64,000 nt of DNA from DASRJW01 sp035649435 (GTDB lineage: Bacteria; Krumholzibacteriota; Krumholzibacteriia; G020349025): assembly GCA_035649435.1 (NCBI GenBank), contig DASRJO010000063.1:4590-68589 (forward strand), read 5' to 3'. This document shows positions 19,095-28,013 of this stretch, piece by piece. Under the pieces are notes generated by a model. The model saw only the letters and a list, made by a program, of their open reading frames with translations, did no database searches and was not told the origin of the DNA. The position numbers and the translations under genes are program-made. The first letter of the stretch is position 1. Each line of letters starts with the position of its first letter.

Positions 19095-20282
19095 CTGCGA
19101 CGCAAGACGCAGCGCGACCGCTGCGTCGCCCTCGCGGCGTCCATCGCCTGGCTCGCGAGCGCGTGCGCGCCGCCGCCATCCCCGGACAACGTGTCACCGG
19201 ATCGAGTGGCCGAGCTGCGCGCCCAGGCGCATGACGAACAGGAGCGCGGCGATGTTGCAGCCGCCATTGCCACCTTGCAGCAGGCGGTTCAAGTCGCGCC
19301 GCGCGATGTCGATGCATGGATCGAGCTCGGTCAGGCGCTGGATGCGAGCGAGGATCGGCAAGGCGCCATCCGTTGCTATGAGAGCGCGATTCGCGCCAAT
19401 CCCGATCGTTACGAACCGCACCTGAATCTCGCCATCGCGCTGATGCGACAGGGCGTCACCGGCCGCGCCCAGAGCGAGCTCGACGAAGCCGTGAGCGCGG
19501 CGCCCGCCAATCCGCTCGTGCATTGGAACTATGGTGCGGCGTTGGCGCAGGTGGGAAAATTCGCGCCGGCGCGCCTGCATCTCGAGCAGGCGTTGCGGCT
19601 GGATCCTGGTTTCGGTCCGGCGGCGGCCGAGCTGGGGCGGATCGAAGCGTTGGCGGGAGAGTCCGGCCCGGCGCTCGCACACTTCGCGCGTGCCGACAGC
19701 CTCGGGGTCGTGACACCCACGTTTCGCGCCAACTTCGGCGCGGCGCTGCTGCAGTCGGGGCGGCCGGCCGAGGCCGCAGTGCAGCTGCGCCAAGCGATCG
19801 CGGCGGATTCGACGCATGCCGGTGTATGGAACCACCTCGGCGTGGCGGAGCTGCGCAACGGCCGGCCCGAAGAAGCCGAACGAGCATTCTCGAGCGCGCG
19901 CCGGCTCGGCCCCAAGGACGAGGACGTGCGCTTCAATCTCGCCAGTCTGTACGTGCAGCAGCAACGCTGGGATGCGGCGATCGCAGTGCTGGAGCAACCG
20001 CGGCCGCAGCGCGCCAACCTGTTGGCGCTCTTGGGCCTCGCGCTGCGCGGCGCCGGGCGCAGAGAAGCGGCGCTGCAATGCTTGGCCGAGGCTGCGGCCG
20101 GAACGCCGCGCGATCCGAACATCCTCAACAATTACGGTGTACTCTTGGCCGAGTCCGGCGACACCGCGCGGGCGCTCGAGGTCTGGCGAGCGGTCTTGGA
20201 CCTAGACCCGGCGAACCGCATCGCGCGCGAGAATCTGACCGCGCGCGGCCAGAACCCCGACGAGCCGGCGCGGAAGGAGTAG
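19095..20282 (+). CDS. TPR lipoprotein
   Basis: About 395 residues of tetratricopeptide repeats behind a lipoprotein signal: basic RRKTQRDR, hydrophobic VALAASIAWLA and lipobox LASAC, after which the mature protein starts CAPPPSPD. Repeats run from about residue 40 to the end with typical A-Y/F-A and DPxx turns. It is probably a membrane-anchored scaffold. The start is unresolved: no ATG or GTG lies upstream of the signal peptide in frame. CTG 19095 gives a signal of normal length; TTG 19026 would lie inside a hairpin. glpX starts four bases after its stop, indicating an operon. Confidence 0.75.
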   Translation: MRRKTQRDRCVALAASIAWLASACAPPPSPDNVSPDRVAELRAQAHDEQERGDVAAAIATLQQAVQVAPRDVDAWIELGQALDASEDRQGAIRCYESAIRANPDRYEPHLNLAIALMRQGVTGRAQSELDEAVSAAPANPLVHWNYGAALAQVGKFAPARLHLEQALRLDPGFGPAAAELGRIEALAGESGPALAHFARADSLGVVTPTFRANFGAALLQSGRPAEAAVQLRQAIAADSTHAGVWNHLGVAELRNGRPEEAERAFSSARRLGPKDEDVRFNLASLYVQQQRWDAAIAVLEQPRPQRANLLALLGLALRGAGRREAALQCLAEAAAGTPRDPNILNNYGVLLAESGDTARALEVWRAVLDLDPANRIARENLTARGQNPDEPARKE

Positions 20283-20285
20283 GGC

Positions 20286-21251
20286 ATGGATCGCAACCTC
20301 GCGCTCGAGTTGGTGCGTGTCACCGAAGCTGCCGCGCTCTCGGCCGCGCGCTGGATGGGAAAAGGCGATGGCTTGCAAGCGGATGCAGCTGCCTTCGAAG
20401 CCATGCGCAAGGCGCTCGAATCCGTCAACATCCGTGCCGGTGTCTGCGTCGGGCGGCCCTCCTTGTCGGGGGACGATGCATTCGCCGAAGGGCGCCAGAT
20501 CGGCGCCGATGACGCAGGCAACGTCCAGCTCGATCTGGCGCTCGATCCACTGGAATGCGTCGACAGCGTCGCCACCGGGCGCACGAACGCCATGAGCGTC
20601 GTGGCCGTGAACACCGATCGCACCTTCTTGCGCGGCTCTTCCGGTCTCTACATGGACAAGATCGCCGTCGGCCCGGAAGCGGCCGGCAAGATCGACCTCG
20701 GGGCCTCGCCACTCGAGAACCTGGTCAATGTCGCATCGGCGAAGCGCTGCTATGTCGAGGATCTCACCGTGGCCATTCTCGAACGCGAACGGCATGCGAG
20801 CCTCATCCGGCAAGTGCGCGAGGCGGGCGCACGCATCCACCTCATCTCCGACGGGGATCTCGCGGCATCGGTGGCGACGGCGATCGGTGACTCCGGCGTC
20901 GATGTGCTGATGGGGATCGGTTCGGCGCTGGCGGCGGTACTGGCGGGCGCGGCGCTGGCTTGCGTCGGCGGCGACATGCAGTGCCGCTTGGTCCCCGTCC
21001 TCGCCGGGGACGAGGAACGTATCCACAAGCTGACCGGCGGGCGTGCCAACCACAAGTACGGTCTGCCCGATCTGGTGGGAGATGGCAGCGTCATGTTCGC
21101 CGCCACCGGCATCACCGACGGGGACGTGTTGCGCGGCGTGCACTTCCGCAAGGGCGGCGCGGCCACCCACTCCGTGGTCATGCGACGGCGGTCAGGAACG
21201 ATCCGCTTCATTCATGCCAATCATTTCTTCGAGCGCAAGCCCCGTTATTGA
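20286..21251 (+). CDS. glpX: class II fructose-1,6-bisphosphatase
   Basis: Gluconeogenic phosphatase hydrolysing fructose 1,6-bisphosphate (some relatives also act on sedoheptulose 1,7-bisphosphate). The 321-residue length is normal. Family blocks are visible: AALSAARWMGKGDG near residue 15, a metal-binding LALDPLEC near 83 (most members have DPIEG or DPIDG, so the final cysteine is unusual), YMDKIAVGP near 123, LISDGDLAA near 195, DVLMGIG near 213 and HFRKGGAATHSVVMR near the C-terminus. It begins just after the TPR lipoprotein stop and shares its transcript. Confidence 0.93.
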   Translation: MDRNLALELVRVTEAAALSAARWMGKGDGLQADAAAFEAMRKALESVNIRAGVCVGRPSLSGDDAFAEGRQIGADDAGNVQLDLALDPLECVDSVATGRTNAMSVVAVNTDRTFLRGSSGLYMDKIAVGPEAAGKIDLGASPLENLVNVASAKRCYVEDLTVAILERERHASLIRQVREAGARIHLISDGDLAASVATAIGDSGVDVLMGIGSALAAVLAGAALACVGGDMQCRLVPVLAGDEERIHKLTGGRANHKYGLPDLVGDGSVMFAATGITDGDVLRGVHFRKGGAATHSVVMRRRSGTIRFIHANHFFERKPRY

Positions 21252-21378
21252 CCAGGTCTCCCCGATGCTCATTGGGGGCAATTCCCCTCTCGCCCCGCCG
21301 CATCGACCGCCTGCAAGACGTGCGTGGCTCCAGGCGGCACGGGATTCCAGGCCCTGGATCGAAAGTCGAGCCGAGAAC

Positions 21379-21384
21379 TACAAT
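21379..21384 (+). promoter_or_regulatory. -10 element before TPR gene
   Basis: TACAAT at 21379-21384 matches the -10 consensus at five of six positions, 42 bases before the ATG at 21426. No good -35 is visible at 16-19 bases upstream. Confidence 0.4.
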
Positions 21385-21425
21385 GAGGCGGAGCGCCCTC
21401 GCGGCCGCGGTGAATGGAGGTCAGG

Positions 21426-22925
21426 ATGCCTCTCGATGCGGAGAAAAAGCGGCTCGAAGCAAGGCTCCTCGGCCTGCTGCAGCAAGCGCTGAACGAACGC
21501 AACCGCGACGACATCGTCACCACTTCGCTCGACCTGGGTGCGCTGTATCTCTCCGGCGATCTGTACGACCGCGCGGAGGAATGCTTCCGCCGCGTGCTCG
21601 AGGAACCCGTGAAGCGCCTGGCCAAGGGCGACGAGAAGGCACTGGCCGAAGCCGGGCTGGCGCAGGTGATGCTCGTGCGCGGACATTTGACCTTGGCGCG
21701 CGAGGCGCTCGAGCGCGCCGAACGTGCCGTCACCGGCGCCGACGCGGTGCTGCTCGAGATTCGCAAGCTGCAGTGCCAGCGCGACCTGCACGTCGGCGTC
21801 TATCGCGACGTCGTCGATGCCATCGAAGCGACGCTCGACCGCGAGACGGCCGAGACGTTGGGCGATGGGAGAATCGACTTCATGGTCCTCGAGGGACGCG
21901 CGCGCCAGCTCCTTGGGCGTCACCGGCAAGCGCAGCGCTTGTTGGAGAAAGCGCTGGAGCTGGCACAGAGCACCGGCTACGAAGCCGGCGCCGCCAATGC
22001 GCGCAGCGAGCTCGGCGTTCTCCTGGTCATCCTGGGTCAATTCAAACGCGCGCACGATCACCTGGACGAAACGCTGCGCAGCGACGAAGGCGCAGGAAGT
22101 CTGTACCGCCTCGATCGCGACCGTCGCCGGCTGGGGACGCTGTTCCTGCACATGGGGCGCTGGCAAGAAGCCGCGAAGCTGCTGCGCGAATCGTACGAAT
22201 CGGCGCGCGATCTGCGTTCGCTCGAGAACCGCTTGAGCAGCCAGCTGGGCGAATCGGAGCTGCTGGCCTTGCGCGGTGATCTGGACGAAGCGCGGGACCG
22301 GGCCCTGGATGCAATGGAAGTCGCGCGTGCCGCCGGATTCGTGCGCTTGCAAGTGGAAGGCCTGGCATTGCTGGCGTTGGCCGCGGTGGAATCCAAGCAT
22401 GCGCGCGAGGCGCTGGACTTCCTGCGCGAAGCCGAGGCTTTGTATTCACGCCTGGCGCCCGAGAGTCCGACGATGGTGCAGATCCAGGCGCTGTTCGGGC
22501 GCGCGCACGACTTGGCCGGTGAACCCGCGCCGGCCCTCGAGCGTTTGATGCGCGCGCACAACCTGGCGCGCGAGACGGGGAATGTCTACGACCGCCATCG
22601 CATCGACAGCTGCTTGGGCTCGCACTACGCCAGCCAGGGGGCCGAAGACAAAGCGGCGGGATTGCTGTCGAAGGCGGCGGCGGAGCTCGGCTCGCTCGGC
22701 GCGAAGTACGAAGTCGCCGTGGCGCGTCTTCGCTTCGCCCAGTTGCTCGTCGGCACGAATCGCGTGCGCGGCGCTGCCGAGCGGGCGCGCGAGACCAAGC
22801 TGGCGCGCTCCAACCTGTTCGAGGCCCGGCGCCTGTTCGAGGCCATGGGTGCCGCGTCACGCCTCGCCGAAGTCGCGGCGCTGGAGTCGCGCCTGCATCA
22901 GGAACCGGCGACGTCGGCCGATTGA
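21426..22925 (+). CDS. cytosolic TPR-repeat protein
   Basis: A 499-residue protein made almost entirely of TPR-like helix pairs, without signal peptide or membrane segment. Repeats begin around residue 25 (LDLGALYLSGDLYDRAEECF) and continue to about 485; the central part resembles the helical sensor half of the sigma-54 activator in this window and of MalT/SARP-type regulators, but no ATPase or DNA-binding domain is attached. It may be a scaffold or a detached sensory module. ATG 21426 has GGAGG seven bases upstream. It converges with the GWxTD gene, leaving only 44 bases between the stops. Confidence 0.8.
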   Translation: MPLDAEKKRLEARLLGLLQQALNERNRDDIVTTSLDLGALYLSGDLYDRAEECFRRVLEEPVKRLAKGDEKALAEAGLAQVMLVRGHLTLAREALERAERAVTGADAVLLEIRKLQCQRDLHVGVYRDVVDAIEATLDRETAETLGDGRIDFMVLEGRARQLLGRHRQAQRLLEKALELAQSTGYEAGAANARSELGVLLVILGQFKRAHDHLDETLRSDEGAGSLYRLDRDRRRLGTLFLHMGRWQEAAKLLRESYESARDLRSLENRLSSQLGESELLALRGDLDEARDRALDAMEVARAAGFVRLQVEGLALLALAAVESKHAREALDFLREAEALYSRLAPESPTMVQIQALFGRAHDLAGEPAPALERLMRAHNLARETGNVYDRHRIDSCLGSHYASQGAEDKAAGLLSKAAAELGSLGAKYEVAVARLRFAQLLVGTNRVRGAAERARETKLARSNLFEARRLFEAMGAASRLAEVAALESRLHQEPATSAD

Positions 22926-22969
22926 CCGAGCGCGGCAGGGTCATCGCGGCCCCATGCGGCGACGACTTC

Positions 22970-24727
22970 CTATTGCAAGATGGTGAAAGCCGTGCGCTGT
23001 GTGGCGCGCCCGCCGCCGACGAGATCCACCACCGTGAGCTCCAAATCGTAGATGTCTTCGTCGAGCGTCGCGATGTCGACACGCAGGTCCTCGACGATCT
23101 CGCTCGCACCGCCTTCGTAGGTGAAGGTGGCGGTGACGAACGGGCGTTTCATTTTTCCTTCGGGCGGGAACCAGCCATCGGCCCGTCGGAGGCTGCGGGG
23201 CACAATGCTGTAGGTCACCTGGTAGCGGCAGACGCCGTTCGCATCGAGGTCGAGGCCGTAGATCTCGTACAGCCCCAGCAAAGGTCCGCTGCGCCGATAC
23301 ACACCGATCGGATTCGGCACGACCAGACGGTCCTTCTTGACGAAGCGGGGATGCCAGCTCGGATCGGCGTAGATGATCTTCGTCGCCATTTCGACGTCGG
23401 AGAGCGCCAGTTCACGGCCATCGAGGCGCGGCACGTCGAGATCGGTGAGGTACGTGCCCTCGCCCCTGCCCCCCGCATCGGCGATCCGCACCGCCAGACG
23501 GTAGGCGCCCTCGGCAACATCGAACTGCAGCTGCCCCGGATACAAGCGGTCGTCCAGCGTGCTGCGGAATTCGGCGGCGGTGAGGTTCTCGCTGTAACTG
23601 TCGCGCGCGATCTCGCGCGCTTGGTGGTCGAGGAGCACGCCCTCGGCGACGTAACGGCTCACGTACAACGAATCCTGCCAGCCGAACGTCAAGTCTTGGA
23701 TGTTGAATTGATAGTGCACTTCGATGCGCATGCGTCCGACGGGACCCTTGAACACGTCGACATCGAACACGAACCATAGGCGCGGGCGCGGCTCGCCTTG
23801 CATCCAGAATCGGTCGCGCCCCGCATCGTATTCCTTCTGGAACGCCCACACCGCTTCGTCACGCTTGCGCAACATCTCGCGGGCGCGGAAGTCGTTGCGC
23901 ACCTCGTGCTCGATGATCTCGGGATCGAGCTGACTGTCCTGCAGATCTTTCTGCGCCAGGATGCGACGCTCCTCGTCCTGTCCGAGCAGATCGCTCTTGC
24001 GATCGCGCCCGCTGGCCGTGTGCTGGTCGGTGGCGGCGAAGCCGAGCCGCCGCAGCTCGTCGCGCACCACATCGGGCCGGCGCGACAGGCGCACCGGGGC
24101 GCCCAGCACCCACGGGCCACGCGGCTTGGGGCGCTCGAAGGCGGCGACCCAAGCCTCGTCGATGTACAGCCAATCTTGCCGCGCCGGCACGTAGCCGAGA
24201 CCGTGCTCCACGTCGGCGCCTTCTTCGATGATGGAGTCCGGGGCGCCGAATTGAATCAACACCGTGCCGCGCGCGTCCCAGCCGGGTGGCTCTTTGGCGG
24301 CGAATTCTCGCTGCGCCGTCTCGAGCCGGCGCTCGTGCTCGGCACGCCGCTCGTTCGCCGGCGTCGTCGGTGTCGGATCGCGCAGGCGCCAGAAGCGTCG
24401 AACCCACTCGACGCGCAGCGAGTCGTTGGAAAAGCCCAAGAACTGGGTGCGCAACGTCGGGCTCAGAATGGGCTCGAGCCCGAAGTACAGGGTGCGCATC
24501 TCCGGCCCGAGCCGGTCGGGCTTCAGTTCGGGGTCGTGCGAGAACAGCGAGTCCTCGGCCACGAGCGTGCGCAAATAGTTTTCGAGCGGCCGGACGCCGG
24601 CGCGGGTCGAGCGCCAGCGATCGCTCATCTCCAGCAGCTTGTCGGTATTGCTGCCGCGAGACGGCCGCACGATCCCGAGCGAGAGGCCGAGAAGCAGGAG
24701 CAGGGCGAGGATTGGCAGGCAGCGCAC
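22970..24727 (-). CDS. GWxTD domain-containing exported protein
   Basis: A 585-residue exported protein. GTG 24727 with AAGGA upstream gives MRCLPILALLLLLGLSLGIV, a signal peptide. The region around residues 105-190 (RRFWRLRDPTPTTPANERR, then GWDARGTVLIQFGAPDSI) carries the pattern that defines GWxTD proteins of Acidobacteria and FCB-type genomes: an NxRxxEHxxR helix and a GxPDxI motif. The second half is probably beta-rich. Function is unknown; outer-surface or periplasmic location is inferred. A good promoter lies at 24778-24806, so it can be transcribed independently of the methyltransferase gene upstream. Confidence 0.8.
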   Translation of the reverse strand: MRCLPILALLLLLGLSLGIVRPSRGSNTDKLLEMSDRWRSTRAGVRPLENYLRTLVAEDSLFSHDPELKPDRLGPEMRTLYFGLEPILSPTLRTQFLGFSNDSLRVEWVRRFWRLRDPTPTTPANERRAEHERRLETAQREFAAKEPPGWDARGTVLIQFGAPDSIIEEGADVEHGLGYVPARQDWLYIDEAWVAAFERPKPRGPWVLGAPVRLSRRPDVVRDELRRLGFAATDQHTASGRDRKSDLLGQDEERRILAQKDLQDSQLDPEIIEHEVRNDFRAREMLRKRDEAVWAFQKEYDAGRDRFWMQGEPRPRLWFVFDVDVFKGPVGRMRIEVHYQFNIQDLTFGWQDSLYVSRYVAEGVLLDHQAREIARDSYSENLTAAEFRSTLDDRLYPGQLQFDVAEGAYRLAVRIADAGGRGEGTYLTDLDVPRLDGRELALSDVEMATKIIYADPSWHPRFVKKDRLVVPNPIGVYRRSGPLLGLYEIYGLDLDANGVCRYQVTYSIVPRSLRRADGWFPPEGKMKRPFVTATFTYEGGASEIVEDLRVDIATLDEDIYDLELTVVDLVGGGRATQRTAFTILQ

Positions 24728-24777
24728 GGGGTTCCTTCGCGAATCGACCCCGCGAGAGGGGGCACACGACACGACGA

Positions 24778-24806
24778 AAAATACTGTGCTCCAGGGGATG
24801 GGTCAA
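24778..24806 (-). promoter_or_regulatory. promoter of the GWxTD gene
   Basis: On the minus strand TTGACC (24806-24801) and TATTTT (24783-24778) are 17 bases apart. The start near 24771 gives a leader of about 44 bases to GTG 24727. Confidence 0.65.
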
Positions 24807-24827
24807 ACCGGGCCCTGCCGGCTTGGC

Positions 24828-25565
24828 TCAGGCCTCCGGCTCGCGCTGCGTGACCGCCCAGAGCGTCTGGCGCCACAGGCCACGCAGCGCGGCGATTTCG
24901 TCGTGCCGGGGGCGGCCACGCGCAAGCAGGTGGCGGATGTCACGCAATGCATGCTCCACGGTTTCGGGTCGCGCGTAGCCGATCGCCAGCATCACCTTTC
25001 GCAGCTGTTCGAACTGAGCTTCGATCTCGGCTGCGGTGGCTTCCGGTTCCCGCACATCCGTGAACCCTGGGGAATCGAGCGCGGCTTGGTACAGCTCGTA
25101 CGCGACGATGACAACCGCCTGCGCCAGGTTGAGCGATGGGTGCGCGCGTACCGCCGGGATGTGCAGAACATCCTGACATTGGTCGATCTCACTGCCGCTC
25201 AACCCATCGCGTTCGGGACCGAAGACGATCGCCAGCGGCCGGCGCGCCGGGGATGCCTGCACCGCGGCGGCGAAGGCGTGCGGCGTGTACGACGCCGGCC
25301 GGCGCTCCCCGGTGCGGCGAGTGGTGCCGACGCTCCAGCGGCAATCGGCGAGAGCAGCGCCCAAGGTGTCGACGGTGTGTGCGGCGGCGAGCACATCCTC
25401 GGCGTTGTGCGCCAGGCGGACGGCCTCGGCCTGGTCGGTGAGTTGCGGCGCGACCAGCACCAGCTCGGACAGACCCATGTTCTTGAGCGCGCGCGCGGCC
25501 GCACCGACATTGCCGCCAGAAGTCGGGCTCACGAGGACGAAACGGATGGACGCGAGGCGTTGCAT
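24828..25565 (-). CDS. SPOUT-class RNA 2'-O-methyltransferase (TrmJ type)
   Basis: A 245-residue SpoU/TrmH-family methyltransferase that probably modifies the ribose at position 32 of tRNAs. Motif 1 is VLVSPTSGGNVGAAARALKN near residue 10, motif 2 LAIVFGPERDGLS near 118 and motif 3 IPAVRAHPSLNLAQAVVIVA near 143, the knot that binds S-adenosylmethionine. The C-terminal extension of about 80 residues is typical of TrmJ rather than TrmL. ATG 25565 follows the lipoprotein stop by 17 bases with GGGG upstream, so it probably shares that transcript. Substrate assignment is inferred from family resemblance. Confidence 0.85.
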   Translation of the reverse strand: MQRLASIRFVLVSPTSGGNVGAAARALKNMGLSELVLVAPQLTDQAEAVRLAHNAEDVLAAAHTVDTLGAALADCRWSVGTTRRTGERRPASYTPHAFAAAVQASPARRPLAIVFGPERDGLSGSEIDQCQDVLHIPAVRAHPSLNLAQAVVIVAYELYQAALDSPGFTDVREPEATAAEIEAQFEQLRKVMLAIGYARPETVEHALRDIRHLLARGRPRHDEIAALRGLWRQTLWAVTQREPEA

Positions 25566-25582
25566 CGCACCCCAAAGAGGAA

Positions 25583-27319
25583 TCAACGCGCGTCGGGGGT
25601 GATGCTGATGCCCCAGTTGTCATAGCGCGTGGGCTTTTCTTCGTTCCATTGGTTCCATGCATGCGAGTCATCGGTGACGTAATGGACTTCGTACTCGCCG
25701 GCGTCGAGCATGATGGTGCCATTGAAGATCCGGTTCTTCTCGGCGCCGCCAGCATGGCGCGTGTTGCGCATGGTCATTTCCCACACCCACTGGCCGCTCG
25801 GTACGGCTTCGATCCAGCCGTAGTCGTGCATTTCGCTGTACATCCCCTCGCCCAGAGCGAGGATGTGCACGCGCCCTGGCTTCGCCATGGTGAAACGCTG
25901 GCGCAGGTGCTGGCTGTTGCGCACGCGCACCAATCGCGCCAGAGTGTCCTTGCCTTCCTCGCTGCGCGACGCCGGATCGAAGGTCTTGAAGTCATTGGCT
26001 CCGAGATCCACGGGCGACATCAAGGAGATGCCCCAACGGCGCGCATCGCACGGTGGCGAGGCGTTCCAAGCGCCCCAGGCGTGCGAGTCATCGGTGACGT
26101 AGGACACCACGTAGTCGCCCGGCGCGAACTGCACCATCTCGTCGGCGATGCGATTCTTCTGCGCGCCACCGGCGTGGTGCGTGTTGGCTTCGGTCATGCT
26201 CCAGAGATTGTCGCCGCCGAAATGGTCGATCTGGCCGTAGTCGACGAATTCGTGACCGCCGTGTTCGCCGATGCAATAGACGCGCAAGCGCGTGGGCTTG
26301 CGCAGCGTGAGGCCGATGCTGGCGGTGCGGCCATCGCCGATCCGGATCAAGGACACCAGCGTGCGCGCGGCGTCGTCGGCGTCGGTGTACTTGCCGATGC
26401 GCGCAGCTTGGGCCTCCGAGTCCGCCGTCAACATCATGCCCCAGCCGTCGGGGTCGTGCGGCGGCGGCGCGTTCCACGAATCGTGGCTGTGCGAGTCGTC
26501 GGTCGCATACGACGCGACGTAAGCACCCGCCGGGAGCGTGATGATCTCGCGGCTCACCTTGTTCTTGCTGTCCCCGCCGCCATGCTTGAAGTTGTCGGGA
26601 CCGAATTCCCACACCACTTCCCGCGTCTCGGCGTCCATGATGCAGCCGCCGTCCACCGCGCCGCGGTCCCGATCGGCGAACTCGCCCTGACAATAGACCG
26701 TGATGCGCATGCGTTCGGGCAGGCGAAAGCCGTGGCTTTCGAACGCATCGTTGCCCATCGGCGTGAGATCGACGAACCGCCGCACCTCCTCGACCGGCGG
26801 CGGGTCGTGCTGGACCTCCACTGCCGTGACCAGGGCGTCGTCCACTGCCAGGCGCAGGCCCCAACGCTTGCTCTCGCGCGGCTTCTTGCCGTCGCGCTTG
26901 ATGTAGATCCGCGCCAGGTCCTTGCCGAACAAGTGGATGGTGCGATAGTGCTGGGTGAACGGAGCGAAATAAGCGGTGTAGTCGCCGGCGGGGAGCTGCA
27001 GGTCGCCCTTCCACGAGTAATTGGTGCCGGGGCCACGGCCCGATTCGTCGGTGTCGAGCTGCCATACGACTTGGCGGCTGCGCCGGTCGAGGATCCAGCC
27101 GTAGGCGTAGAGATCCCCGTGCTCGGGATCGCCGGCACCTTCGGCCTCGACGTGGACGGTGACATCACGGCGCAAACGGAACGGGACGGAATGCAATTCG
27201 TCGAGCTCGACCTTTTCGATGCGGACGAATTCGGCTGCGATCGTCGTCGATGCGCAGCCTATCGCGCCCAGAAGAAAAAGGGCAACGACTGGACGCGGCG
27301 GTCTCGGACACAAGGACAT
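25583..27319 (-). CDS. lipoprotein with four TDDSH-type repeats
   Basis: I know no named family for this protein. The start region reads MSLCPRPPRPVVALFLLGAI then GC, a lipoprotein signal with lipobox GAIGC. The mature protein is four repeats of roughly 120-140 residues. Each has a YGWI-like turn, a VVWE/WSMT strand, a motif like HAGGAxKNR, a LPAGxYxxxY strand, and in repeats 2-4 YxTDDSHxxxxWNxxPP followed by WGIxL. Repeat 1 is more divergent. The last two units even share a 20-base DNA identity (25662-25681 and 26082-26101). It is probably a surface-exposed binding protein. Start codon uncertain: ATG 27334 is also possible and neither has a clear ribosome site. Confidence 0.7.
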   Translation of the reverse strand: MSLCPRPPRPVVALFLLGAIGCASTTIAAEFVRIEKVELDELHSVPFRLRRDVTVHVEAEGAGDPEHGDLYAYGWILDRRSRQVVWQLDTDESGRGPGTNYSWKGDLQLPAGDYTAYFAPFTQHYRTIHLFGKDLARIYIKRDGKKPRESKRWGLRLAVDDALVTAVEVQHDPPPVEEVRRFVDLTPMGNDAFESHGFRLPERMRITVYCQGEFADRDRGAVDGGCIMDAETREVVWEFGPDNFKHGGGDSKNKVSREIITLPAGAYVASYATDDSHSHDSWNAPPPHDPDGWGMMLTADSEAQAARIGKYTDADDAARTLVSLIRIGDGRTASIGLTLRKPTRLRVYCIGEHGGHEFVDYGQIDHFGGDNLWSMTEANTHHAGGAQKNRIADEMVQFAPGDYVVSYVTDDSHAWGAWNASPPCDARRWGISLMSPVDLGANDFKTFDPASRSEEGKDTLARLVRVRNSQHLRQRFTMAKPGRVHILALGEGMYSEMHDYGWIEAVPSGQWVWEMTMRNTRHAGGAEKNRIFNGTIMLDAGEYEVHYVTDDSHAWNQWNEEKPTRYDNWGISITPDAR

Positions 27320-27576
27320 GCGGGATTCGACCATCCTGGCGGGACCGTGGCCCAACACACTGGCTCGCGTGGGCTTGCCGCGATTTGGGCGCCTGTCGTC
27401 CCCTACGCCGTGTCAGCCCGAAAGGTTTCCGGCAGCGAGGCCGGAGTCTACCAAGCTTCGGGCCGCGGGCCGGGCGGAGTTGAGCATGGATCCTCCACTG
27501 GATCAAGAGCTTGAAGAGCCTGGCGCGAGCCGGCCTGGCGTTGACAGTGGCGGGAGGGCCCCCGTAGGGTGGGTCT

Positions 27577-27930
27577 TCAGGCGTCCGAGACCGCGCTGCC
27601 GGTGACCTCGGTGATGATCTCGAGCGCGGCCTGGGCCATGCCCCGGTGGACGTAGAGACGGGTGAGCGAGAGCGGCGAAGGGACGTTCAGCGACAGCAGG
27701 CCTGCACCCGGCGCCTTCACCTTCAGGCAGTGGATGCCTTCGTTCTGCAGCAACGTCTCGATCATCTCGGCGTCGTACAGTGCATTCGTCGTGTACACGA
27801 GCTGCAGGCGGCCGCGCGGTTTTCCCTGCGCCAGGCGTTCCCAGCAATCGGGACAGACATCGTAAGCCGGCGGGAACTCACGGTGGCAGTCGGGGCAGTG
27901 CAGCAAAGCGTTCTCCTCCAGCTCGGGCAT
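27577..27930 (-). CDS. zinc-ribbon plus DUF2007 protein
   Basis: A 117-residue protein. Residues 13-32 contain CPDCxxxFPPAYDVCPDC, a four-cysteine zinc ribbon, and the rest (LVYTTNALYDAEMIETLLQN, then a VxVxxxxxxxA pattern) matches the small DUF2007 'putative signal transducing' fold. Partners are unknown. ATG 27930 starts the conserved part; there is no Shine-Dalgarno. A minus-strand TATACT at 27964-27959 would give a leader of about 20 bases, so initiation may be nearly leaderless. It is divergent from the SbcD-like gene, 83 bases away. Confidence 0.75.
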   Translation of the reverse strand: MPELEENALLHCPDCHREFPPAYDVCPDCWERLAQGKPRGRLQLVYTTNALYDAEMIETLLQNEGIHCLKVKAPGAGLLSLNVPSPLSLTRLYVHRGMAQAALEIITEVTGSAVSDA

Positions 27931-28013
27931 GTGCGCGCAATGCCGCGCGCTACTCGCCAGTATAGGCCATCGCGCGGAGTGGCGGGGACGCTCCGCGCTG
28001 CGAAGCGAGGGTG

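Noticed and set aside
25649..27514. Long plus-strand ORF opposite the repeat lipoprotein
   Set aside because: Antisense artefact of GC-rich codons; the minus-strand frame has a signal peptide and repeats.
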